Assembly (NCBI GenBank): GCA_049366815.1
Contig: JBMNCO010000035.1
Coordinates: forward strand, 1-13,110
Origin: CAYNYM01 sp049366815
GTDB lineage: Bacteria > Desulfobacterota > DSM-4660 > Desulfatiglandales > HGW-15
Length of the DNA stretch: 13,110 nucleotides
Direction: 5' to 3'
Below the pieces are notes generated by a model. The model had not been told where the DNA came from and made no database searches. It worked only from the letters and a program-made list of their open reading frames with translations. Below, in pieces: positions 1 to 5,910 of the stretch (its first letter is position 1; every line of letters begins with the position of its first letter). Both the position numbers and the translations under genes were made by a program.

Positions 1-61
1 GCAGTTCATTCTTTTCCTCCCATTGTCTTAATCAACTCAACGTTGCATACCTGAAGATATC

Positions 62-91
62 GTAACTGTTCAGAATGGTTAGGCTGAAGGC
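62..91 (+). repeat. Left imperfect terminal inverted repeat of four-helix-bundle cassette
   Basis: The segment starts GTAACTGTTCAG and continues through TAGGCTGAAGGC. Its reverse complement recurs at 397-425 on the other side of the four-helix-bundle gene. The outer 12 bases match at 10 of 12. The next 17 match at 13 of 17 after a one-base gap. The two arms face inward around the gene, as the ends of a small mobile or recombining cassette would. No transposase is present, and I cannot see target-site duplications outside the arms. Confidence 0.6.
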
Positions 92-112
92 TATGAGTTT
101 CCGAACCCTTCG

Positions 113-382
113 CTATCCGCGCATTGATCGAAGCAGGGCGCCCGAAACCTTCTCGGCTTCCACAATTTTTGATTCACAGGTAGAAATTTCACGTTCATAA
201 GAATACCCCAGCCGCTTTGACAGGCCAAGCTGGTCGTGCAAGCCCCTGAAGGAGCCAAACGCGGTTTCAAGAAATCGGAGATACTCGGCCTGACTCTCAC
301 GATAGATCAGAAGGTCCACTTCATCAGCCGATTCAAACGCTCTGAGTTTCCTATGATCACGCGTGTTCCCTTCCTGCGACAC
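113..382 (-). pseudogene. Four-helix-bundle protein (23S rRNA IVS / S23-like), internally deleted
   Basis: The translation has the family's N-terminal DHRKLRAFESADEV and its central SQAEYLRFLETAFGSFRGLHDQL, then KRLGYS and a C-terminal SGALLRSMR helix. Family members are about 115-125 residues, whereas this reading gives 89. The missing part is the usual stretch of about 34 residues between helix 1 and helix 2 (the LTSQLRRAAVSVPSNIVEG region), as if cut out in frame between LLIYR and ESQAEY. The only in-frame start is a GTG at 382 without a good ribosome site. A good AGGAAGGG (368-375) sits just before an ACG at 362-364, where family proteins usually begin with Met-Arg-Asp-His. This suggests an ATG-to-ACG change. 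Family members are small helical proteins of unclear function, found in rRNA intervening sequences and as free-standing cassettes. Probably a decayed gene; a functional shortened protein is possible. Confidence 0.75.
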
Positions 383-396
383 CTCACAGCCTAAAT

Positions 397-425
397 GGCT
401 ACAGCCTATCCAGCTGAGTAGTTAC
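397..425 (-). repeat. Right imperfect terminal inverted repeat of four-helix-bundle cassette
   Basis: Read on the minus strand it starts GTAACTACTCAG and continues TGGATAGGCTGTAGCC, matching the arm at 62-91 (23 of 29 aligned positions). Just inside it, TAGGCTG occurs a second time (about 386-392), so the inner end carries a short tandem motif. It lies 5' of the four-helix-bundle gene. Confidence 0.6.
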
Positions 426-626
426 AAAACATCATATCATCAAAATCACCCCTCTGTCTCTGACGAAAAATCAAACCGTGCGGTCGCCGTTCTCTCAAAC
501 CGCCCATATCCCTCAAATGCATTGCCTTAAAAAGGGAATGGAACCTCACAGTTGCCCAAAATTACAGGGACACCCGGGGCATTGATATCTCACATTCTTC
601 CCTCGCGAAAATAACCAAAAATTAAA
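426..626. other. Intergenic stretch, no gene seen
   Basis: About 200 bases between the cassette arm and the BirA box. Stop codons are frequent in all frames and no convincing coding sequence or strong hairpin was found. A run near 555-580 (ATTACAGGGACACC) recalls sequence often seen near REP-associated transposase genes in related bacteria. There is no second copy here, so this is not called. Confidence 0.4.
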
Positions 627-658
627 TCGTCAACCCTGAATATATATTCGGTTGACAA
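627..658 (+). promoter_or_regulatory. BirA (biotin repressor) operator
   Basis: The half-site TCGTCAACC at 627-635 and GGTTGACAA at 650-658 form an inverted repeat (8 of 9 complementary) with a 14-base AT-rich spacer. This fits the known BirA box form TTGTnAACC-N14-16-GGTTnACAA. It lies about 70 bases before birA, and the right half overlaps the TTGACA -35 element. Biotinyl-AMP-bound BirA sitting here would block transcription of birA-bioY-bioM, giving autoregulation by biotin. The match to the box is direct; binding is inferred. Confidence 0.75.
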
Positions 659-678
659 TACAAGCGTCCAGTGATAAC
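652..678 (+). promoter_or_regulatory. Probable sigma70 promoter of the biotin-uptake operon
   Basis: TTGACA at 652-657 is a perfect -35. The best -10 is GATAAC at 673-678 (4 of 6, 15-base spacer), so the -10 is weak or spaced unusually. The overlap of the -35 with the BirA box supports a repressible promoter at this place. Confidence 0.5.
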
Positions 679-728
679 AGATCTGATCTGTTTTGTCGGC
701 AAATAATCCAGGGCGAGGCAACGTGATC

Positions 729-1712
729 ATGTCGACCAAGGACCTTTTAACCGCGGAACTGAAACGATACCAGGGGAGCTGGGTCTCGGGGGAGTCTTTG
801 AGCACCGGACTATCCGTGAGTCGATCGGCCATTTGGAAGCATGTCTCCAAGCTGAGAAATCAAGGCTATGTCATTGATTCTTCTCCTAACAAGGGATATC
901 GCCTCGAAAAGGCGCCGGACATGCTCCTGCCCGAAGAGATACAGGAAGGGCTGAAGACCCGGGTCCTGGGTCAAAAAGACATCCACCACTTCCAAGAAAC
1001 GGCGTCGACCAATACGACAGCCAAGGAATTGGCGGCCGGTGGGGCCCCCGAGGGAACACTGGTGGTAGCCGAGGGCCAGAGCCACGGAAAGGGACGACTC
1101 GGAAGGGAATGGTTTTCTCCCCTCGGGGAAGGGGTCTATCTCTCCCTCATCCTGAGGCCGAAACTTTCACCCGCCGATGCTCCGAAGATCACCCTGCTGA
1201 CGGCGGTGGCCGCGGCCGAGGCCCTGCGGTCCTTTACCGGCCTTCCGATTCAGATCAAGTGGCCCAACGATATCCTCCTCAGGGACAAAAAACTGGCAGG
1301 GATCCTGACGGAGATCAGCACGGAGATGGACGCGATTGACTATGTGATCATCGGCCTCGGACTGAACGTAAATGTGGCCGCCTTTCCGGCCGACCTCCGT
1401 GATACGGCCACCTCTCTCTTGATCGAAACCGGTCGGGTCCATCCGAGGGTCGGCCTCACCAGGGCCTTTCTCGAGGGCTTCGAGAGCTGGTACGGCATGC
1501 TTCAGGATACGGGTTTCGAACCGGTCCTGGAACGCTGGAGACAATTCAGCGCCGTCACAGGGCGCAGGATCGTGGTGGAAACAATGGGGGACCGGATTGA
1601 AGGGACCGCGCTGGATATCAACAGGGACGGCCTTCTCATCGTCGAGGACGACGAGGGTCATTTGCACAGGATCTATTCCGGAGATGTCACGTTAAAGAGA
1701 GGACCGTCATGA
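729..1712 (+). CDS. birA: Bifunctional biotin--[acetyl-CoA-carboxylase] ligase / biotin operon repressor BirA
   Basis: Makes biotinyl-5'-AMP and attaches biotin to carboxylase carrier lysines in the cytoplasm. The same complex acts as a repressor. The 327-residue protein has an N-terminal winged helix-turn-helix (about residues 15-60, with SRSAIWKHVSKLR as recognition region), then the ligase core: GKGRLGREW (120-128), KWPNDILL (177-184), KLAGILTE (188-195) and GLGLNVN (209-215). A C-terminal SH3-like domain ends in YSGDVTLK. Length fits class II BirA. I chose ATG 729, 10 bases after GGGCGAGG; in-frame GTG 723 and TTG 693 are alternatives. The stop overlaps the bioY start as ATGA. The HTH domain together with the BirA box upstream makes autoregulation likely. 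Confidence 0.95.
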   Translation: MSTKDLLTAELKRYQGSWVSGESLSTGLSVSRSAIWKHVSKLRNQGYVIDSSPNKGYRLEKAPDMLLPEEIQEGLKTRVLGQKDIHHFQETASTNTTAKELAAGGAPEGTLVVAEGQSHGKGRLGREWFSPLGEGVYLSLILRPKLSPADAPKITLLTAVAAAEALRSFTGLPIQIKWPNDILLRDKKLAGILTEISTEMDAIDYVIIGLGLNVNVAAFPADLRDTATSLLIETGRVHPRVGLTRAFLEGFESWYGMLQDTGFEPVLERWRQFSAVTGRRIVVETMGDRIEGTALDINRDGLLIVEDDEGHLHRIYSGDVTLKRGPS

Positions 1713-2299
1713 AAAAGAGGAACCCATCCCTTCGGGGAATGATTTACGCGGCCATGTTCGGTGCGGTCACGGCGGTCGGCGCCTTTATCATCATCCCCCT
1801 CCCGCCCGTGCCGATTACCCTCCAGACCCTGTTTACGGCCCTGTCGGGAGCCCTTCTGGGGGGGGCACTGGGGGCCTTGAGCCAGGTGATCTATGTGCTT
1901 TTGGGCCTCATCGGACTGCCGGTGTTTGCCGGAGGAAAGGCCGGCCTCGGGGTGCTTTTCGGCCCGACCGGGGGATACCTCATCGGATTCATCGCCGGGA
2001 GTTTTGTGACCGGCAAACTCATCGAGCTGAGGAAAAGGCCGGGGCTCGTGTGGATCGCAATCTCCATCGCCGTCGGATTCCTGGTGCTGTATACCCTGGG
2101 TGTCCTCCAACTGTCTCTCGTAGCAAAGTTTGGCTGGGGCAAGGCCGTGTCCGTGGGGGTCATGCCCTTTCTGATCGGTGATGTTTTAAAAATCGCCGTC
2201 GCCACCTTTGTCACAATGAGACTGCGGGACAGGATAATGCTCGGAATTGCCGGCGGACGAGTTCAGAAGACACCCCGATTTCAAATGGAGAAGCCTTAA
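1709..2299 (+). CDS. bioY: Biotin ECF transporter S component BioY
   Basis: Membrane protein that binds biotin with high affinity and delivers it across the inner membrane with an ECF energising module. The 196 residues hold about six hydrophobic segments. They show family hallmarks: PVPITLQT near residue 35, then LLGLIGLPVFAGG, then GPTGGYLIGF near residue 90, and a late GDVLKIAVA. Its ATG overlaps the birA stop codon by four bases, which implies translational coupling. bioM follows after three bases. The C-terminal tail after residue 175 is polar. The context of ligase/repressor upstream and ECF ATPase downstream supports biotin rather than another vitamin as substrate. Confidence 0.93.
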   Translation: MKKRNPSLRGMIYAAMFGAVTAVGAFIIIPLPPVPITLQTLFTALSGALLGGALGALSQVIYVLLGLIGLPVFAGGKAGLGVLFGPTGGYLIGFIAGSFVTGKLIELRKRPGLVWIAISIAVGFLVLYTLGVLQLSLVAKFGWGKAVSVGVMPFLIGDVLKIAVATFVTMRLRDRIMLGIAGGRVQKTPRFQMEKP

Positions 2300-2302
2300 C
2301 GG

Positions 2303-3163
2303 ATGATCACCATCGAAAAACTTACGTTCAGATACGATGACAAGGTTGAGCCGACCCTGAAGGGCCTGAACCTGGTCATACAGGACGGCACGTACGTAGC
2401 CGTCATCGGCCCCAACGGATGCGGAAAAACCACCCTTATCAGACATCTCAACGGCCTTCTGCCTCCCACAGAGGGGGAGGTCCGGGTGGACGGCCTGAAC
2501 ACCAGGGATTCGGATTCACTGCGTGAGATCAGGCAGAGGGTGGGCATGGTCTTTCAGAACCCGGACAGCCAGATCGTAGGGATGACCGTCAGGGAAGACG
2601 TCTCCTTCGGTCCGGGGAATCTGTCCCTGCCCGCAAAAGAAATCCGGGAAAGGGTTGCGCGTTCCCTCGATCTCGTGGGCATGACCGCTCACGCCGACAG
2701 GGCTCCACACACCCTTTCGGGCGGAGAAAAGCAATTGGTCGCACTTGCAGGGGTCCTGGCCATGAACCCCTCTCACATCGTCCTGGACGAACCCACCTCG
2801 TTTCTCGATCCCATGGGGCGAAAGAGGGTCCTAGCTGCCATAAGGGCACTCAATAAAAAGGGGATCACCATCATTCATGTCACACACGATATGGATGAAA
2901 TCGTCGAAGCGGATCAGATCCTGGTCATGAACGGCGGGAGGATCGAACTCTCAGGCGGACCCTCCGAGGTGTTCTCAAAAAATGACCTTCTTCAGGATCT
3001 CGGCCTGGATGTGCCGGCGGTCGCGGCATTGCTGTGGCGGTTGAACCAGCTGGGCGCCGATTTGCCTGTGGATATCCTGAATCTGGAAGAGGCCTGCCGG
3101 GCCATATCCGCGCGGATCGGCAGGGGGAATTCAGGGCTTAGGTCTGCATCTCCCGGAGTTTGA
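2303..3163 (+). CDS. bioM: Biotin ECF transporter ATPase component BioM / EcfA
   Basis: ATP-binding subunit that powers biotin uptake with BioY and BioN, attached to the cytoplasmic face of the membrane. All ABC ATPase motifs are intact in 286 residues: Walker A GPNGCGKT (36-43), Q-loop FQNPDSQ with Gln85, signature LSGGEKQ (138-144), Walker B IVLDEP (159-164) and switch His195 in HVTHD. The FQNPDSQIVG sequence is typical of ECF-type ATPases. The usual C-terminal extension follows residue 210. It starts three bases after bioY. The cognate T component (bioN) lies about 200 bases downstream, separated by a dispersed repeat rather than directly abutting. Confidence 0.9.
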   Translation: MITIEKLTFRYDDKVEPTLKGLNLVIQDGTYVAVIGPNGCGKTTLIRHLNGLLPPTEGEVRVDGLNTRDSDSLREIRQRVGMVFQNPDSQIVGMTVREDVSFGPGNLSLPAKEIRERVARSLDLVGMTAHADRAPHTLSGGEKQLVALAGVLAMNPSHIVLDEPTSFLDPMGRKRVLAAIRALNKKGITIIHVTHDMDEIVEADQILVMNGGRIELSGGPSEVFSKNDLLQDLGLDVPAVAALLWRLNQLGADLPVDILNLEEACRAISARIGRGNSGLRSASPGV

Positions 3164-3230
3164 AAGCGTATTTATAATCTCAAATCCCGCAGTGACCGAA
3201 GCCACGGACGGCGCAGGGAGCGTAGCGGAG

Positions 3231-3283
3231 AGAACATGCCGATCCCTGCCTGGAGCGGCACATTCTATTTTGGACAAGAGTGA
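3231..3283 (+). repeat. 53-bp dispersed repeat, copy 1
   Basis: Starts AGAACATGCCGATCCCTGCC and ends TTGGACAAGAGTGA. An inverted copy at 13058-13110 agrees at 52 of 53 positions, the difference being at 3250. Similarity stops sharply after the final TGA (3283). The other boundary cannot be set because the second copy runs off the window. It can fold: TGCCG 3237-3241 pairs with CGGCA 3256-3260, or GCAGGGA 3213-3219 with TCCCTGC 3243-3249. It lies between bioM and bioN and encodes nothing recognisable. Confidence 0.85.
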
Positions 3284-3302
3284 AGTTAACCCTTAGAACA
3301 GA

Positions 3303-3328
3303 ATGAATTCGACTTGTTACGAATTCAT
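3303..3328. repeat. Short perfect inverted repeat before bioN
   Basis: ATGAATTCG at 3303-3311 pairs with CGAATTCAT at 3320-3328 around an 8-base loop. It lies just after the dispersed repeat and before the likely bioN start. It may be a fold in the bioN leader, or the edge of inserted DNA. Confidence 0.45.
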
Positions 3329-3365
3329 CAAATATAAGACCTTTTCAGCACTGGAATCTCTTACG

Positions 3366-4202
3366 ATGTACAATCTCGGTCAATATATCCCCCGGAGATC
3401 CTGTATTCACAACCTGGACCCCCGTATCAAGATCCTCGGAGTCGTCCTCCTCAGCCTCGCAATCCTCGAGGCGGAACTCCCGGGTGCGGTCCTTTGCACC
3501 ATTTTTCTCCTTGGGCTCGTGCCCCTGACCCGGATACCACCCCGGAGTTACCTCCGCGCCTTCAAGCCCGTTGCGCCCTTTCTGCTCCTTATTTTCGGAC
3601 TCCACCTCCTCTTTACGGACGGCACCCCCATCCCCCCCCTTCCCGCCTGGCCGGTGACCGTCACCTTTCAGGGTCTTGCCGGCGGGCTTGCCGTGACCTG
3701 GCAGTTTGCCCTCCTGGTACTGGGTGCCTCCTTTCTGACCATGACCACCTCACCGACCGAACTGGTGAGTGGTCTGGAACGGCTCCTGCGGCCCCTGAAC
3801 CTCATCGGGGCATCTTCTCACGAGGTGGCCCTCATGGTCTCCGTGGCCCTGAGATTCGTCCCGACCATCCTTGAGGAAATCAGGACAATCCGCGAAGCCC
3901 AGACGGCCCGGGGCGCCGCGCTCAACACAGGGAGCCTGCCGAAGAGGGCAAGGCAGGTCATATCGCTCATCACCCCTCTTCTCACCCAGTCCCTTCGCAG
4001 GGCCGATGAACTGGCCACAGCCATGGAGGCCCGTGGGTACAGCGGCGGTCCCCGCACCTATATGAAGGAATTGCGGTTCTGCCCCAGGGACTATACCGCC
4101 CTGGCGATCCTGATCATCCTGGTGGGATGCCTTCTCTTTCAGCAGTATGCCTCACCGGGCACGCCCCTTCCGTGGTTTCCCGGACCGGCGGTGTCCGGGT
4201 AG
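3366..4202 (+). CDS. bioN: Biotin ECF transporter transmembrane (T) component BioN / EcfT
   Basis: Membrane scaffold that couples the BioM ATPase to BioY. The 278-residue protein starts MYNLGQYIPRRSCIHNLDPRIK, a usual CbiQ/EcfT opening. It has several hydrophobic segments (about 23-54, 66-84, 104-126, 244-260) and two Ala-Arg-Gly coupling motifs, AQTARG (181-183) and AMEARG (222-224), which dock the ATPase. The open frame extends upstream to ATG 3303, but that extension crosses a palindrome and does not look like family sequence, so I prefer ATG 3366. Neither start has a strong ribosome site. The gap from bioM is unusual for this operon and holds the 53-bp repeat. bioN may therefore depend on read-through or its own weak promoter. 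Confidence 0.88.
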   Translation: MYNLGQYIPRRSCIHNLDPRIKILGVVLLSLAILEAELPGAVLCTIFLLGLVPLTRIPPRSYLRAFKPVAPFLLLIFGLHLLFTDGTPIPPLPAWPVTVTFQGLAGGLAVTWQFALLVLGASFLTMTTSPTELVSGLERLLRPLNLIGASSHEVALMVSVALRFVPTILEEIRTIREAQTARGAALNTGSLPKRARQVISLITPLLTQSLRRADELATAMEARGYSGGPRTYMKELRFCPRDYTALAILIILVGCLLFQQYASPGTPLPWFPGPAVSG

Positions 4203-4215
4203 GATTGCAGGCCGC

Positions 4216-4246
4216 TCCATTCGGAAATCATGTATTTCTGGATGGA
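4216..4246. terminator. Hairpin between convergent genes (possible bidirectional terminator)
   Basis: Arms 4216-4228 and 4234-4246 form a 13-bp stem (two G-T wobbles) around a 5-base CATGT loop. It lies exactly between the bioN stop (4202) and the end of the minus-strand gene stopping at 4249. No clear T-run follows on either side, so the role as a factor-independent terminator is uncertain. Confidence 0.55.
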
Positions 4247-4248
4247 AT

Positions 4249-4557
4249 CTATTGAACACCTTCCCGATTATTGATTGCTTCAACCGCATCCGTCAGCTCA
4301 CTGTTGACCTCATTATACATCGTGATGTGGTGCTTCAGGAGTTCCTGAAGACATTGGATGTATTCCTTCATCTGGAGATTGTACTCTTTGACCCTGTCGA
4401 TTGTGGCTTCTATCTGCCACCGTTCGGCAGTCGGGCCGTATGGAACCACCGGCCTTTTAGGAGCGGGTCCGCAATCCGGCACATCCCGGCCCGAATACGC
4501 GTTTGAGGTCATCATGAAAAGAACAGCGAGTGTTATGGCCCATAACATTTTCTTCAT
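4249..4557 (-). CDS. Small exported protein of unknown function
   Basis: I do not recognise a family. The 102-residue product begins MKKMLWAITLAVLFMMTSNAYS, a clear Sec signal peptide with likely cleavage after Ser22. It is followed by a proline-rich linker (DCGPAPKRPVVPYGP) and an amphipathic, probably helical part (about 45-97). Cys29 and Cys69 are the only cysteines and could form a periplasmic disulphide. The start at 4557 is set by a good AGGAG about 10 bases upstream; a longer frame to 4605 lacks one. It converges on bioN and shares no obvious operon with nagZ, which ends 240 bases upstream. No lipobox is seen, so it is probably soluble and periplasmic. Confidence 0.7.
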   Translation of the reverse strand: MKKMLWAITLAVLFMMTSNAYSGRDVPDCGPAPKRPVVPYGPTAERWQIEATIDRVKEYNLQMKEYIQCLQELLKHHITMYNEVNSELTDAVEAINNREGVQ

Positions 4558-4679
4558 AGGCGTCCTTCTCCTCTCTGAAGTTGGCTTGTTTTCCCGAATG
4601 GTCACACATAACCCGACGCATCTGCGACATGCTCCACTCCCCCGACAGTCCGGTCTGATTTCGGATGGGAGAAATTCAC

Positions 4680-4716
4680 CCCTTTGAAAAGCTGTAACAC
4701 TTTAGCCCTTTGAAAA
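4680..4716 (+). repeat. 11-bp direct repeat CCCTTTGAAAA
   Basis: CCCTTTGAAAA occurs at 4680-4690 and again at 4706-4716, 26 bases apart. The second copy is part of the left arm of the palindrome at 4701-4764. Possibly a degenerate repeat element; no function is assigned. Confidence 0.4.
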
Positions 4717-4764
4717 ATTCGAAAGGAAATCATGATTTCCACACGGTTATTGGAAAGGGCTAAA
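4701..4764. repeat. 64-bp nested palindrome
   Basis: The outer arms TTTAGCCCTTT (4701-4711) and AAAGGGCTAAA (4754-4764) are perfectly complementary. A perfect 16-base palindrome, GGAAATCATGATTTCC, occupies 4725-4740. Both share the same centre (between 4732 and 4733), so the whole is one cruciform or hairpin with a 13 x 13 internal loop. It lies 37 bases past the stop of the minus-strand nagZ gene and could act as its transcript end. It has no T-run typical of an intrinsic terminator and may instead be a miniature repeat element. Confidence 0.65.
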
Positions 4765-4800
4765 TGCATACGAAAAACTCAGTTCACGCCATGACTCGGA

Positions 4801-5910
4801 TCACCGCCCGACATTCCCGAAATATTCTCTCACCCTGCCCAGGGAGATCCTCCGTCTTCCAAGCAGAAAGTCCTTTTTGGCCTGGATGATCCGCCGGTTC
4901 GATGTCCTCACCTGCTGAAAGGGAATATCCCCGCGGAGCACGCTGCCCCGGATCAGATCGAGACTTTCCAGGACCTTGTCCTGATCCTTGCATATCAGGA
5001 GGATATCGGCCCCGGCCTCAAGGGCGGCCAGTGCCCCTTCCGCCACGCCCCAGCCTTCGGCAATGGCCCCCATCTCCAGGTCATCCGTGATGATCATGCC
5101 CCTATGCCCCATTTCCTCCCTCAGGAGCCGGGTCAACACGGCACGTGAAAGCGTGGCGGGGTGCTCCGGGTCCAGGGCGGGATAAAGGGCATGGGAGGAC
5201 ATGATGGCCGAGACCCCCTCTTCGATGGCCGCCCTGAAGGGCGGGAGGTTGTTCGCATCGATTTCCCCCATGCTGATATCTATACGCGGGAGTTTAAAAT
5301 GGGGATCGAGGTCGGCTCGGCCCAGGCCGGGGAAGTGCTTGGCCACGGCCATGACGCCGTTCTTCTGGAGTGCCCTCACGACCAGTCGCCCCAACCGCCC
5401 TACACGTTCGGGATCATCCCCGAAAAGCCGGTCCCCGAGATGCCTTTCGGGTTCCCCCTTCTGCACATCCACGACGGGCGCCAGGTCCATGTTCAGCCCC
5501 ACCATCTTCATCTCGCGGGCCGTCACCCGGCCGAATTCCACCGCCCTCCTTTCGGAGTGTTCATCCATGCCGATGGCCCGGTTTCCCGGAAAGACGGTAA
5601 AGGGATCCCTCAATCTGGCGACCCGCCCCCCTTCCTGGTCCACAGCCAGAAAAAGGGGAATGCCGTGACGGCTCATGGCCCTGTCCCTGAGGTCCTTGCA
5701 GAGTCTTGCCACCTGGACCGGATCTTCCACATTTCTTGAAAAGAGGATTACGCCGCCGATGTTGTAATCCCGGATCAGGGTGTCGGTCCCCCTGTCCACC
5801 TCGGGGCCCGAGATCCCGACCATAAACAACTGCCCGATCATTTGATTGAGTTCGGAGAGATCAAGCGTCGTATTCATCTTCCTTCGATGCCCTGATTTTG
5901 CCCGTTCCAT
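4801..5910 (-). CDS. nagZ: Glycoside hydrolase family 3 beta-N-acetylhexosaminidase (NagZ-like)
   Basis: Cleaves terminal beta-linked N-acetylglucosamine, in NagZ from anhydro-muropeptides during peptidoglycan recycling. The 369-residue, single-domain GH3 protein shows VDQEGGRVARL (about 90-100), AKHFPGLG (190-197), the Asp202-x-His204 pair typical of NagZ-type enzymes (LDPH), and ITDDLEMGAI (274-283) with the nucleophile aspartate. There is no signal peptide, so it is cytoplasmic. The usual KHFPGHG is KHFPGLG here. ATG 5910 has a strong AGGAGG and overlaps the end of the upstream transporter gene by 50 bases; ATG 5877 would cut 11 residues and also fits. The overlap suggests co-transcription with the transporter. 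Confidence 0.88.
   Translation of the reverse strand: MERAKSGHRRKMNTTLDLSELNQMIGQLFMVGISGPEVDRGTDTLIRDYNIGGVILFSRNVEDPVQVARLCKDLRDRAMSRHGIPLFLAVDQEGGRVARLRDPFTVFPGNRAIGMDEHSERRAVEFGRVTAREMKMVGLNMDLAPVVDVQKGEPERHLGDRLFGDDPERVGRLGRLVVRALQKNGVMAVAKHFPGLGRADLDPHFKLPRIDISMGEIDANNLPPFRAAIEEGVSAIMSSHALYPALDPEHPATLSRAVLTRLLREEMGHRGMIITDDLEMGAIAEGWGVAEGALAALEAGADILLICKDQDKVLESLDLIRGSVLRGDIPFQQVRTSNRRIIQAKKDFLLGRRRISLGRVREYFGNVGR

Noticed and set aside
555..580. Sequence recalling REP-associated transposase flanks (ATTACAGGGACACC)
   Set aside because: No transposase, no second copy and no hairpin pair in the window; resemblance is from memory only.
1167..1667. Long minus-strand frame opposite birA, and a similar one at 1673-2110 opposite bioY
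   Set aside because: Composition follows from GC-rich coding on the plus strand; no domains, and the plus-strand genes are certain.
5161..5739. Plus-strand frame of 192 codons opposite nagZ
   Set aside because: Antisense of a well-supported GH3 enzyme, rich in Pro, His and Arg with no recognisable motif.
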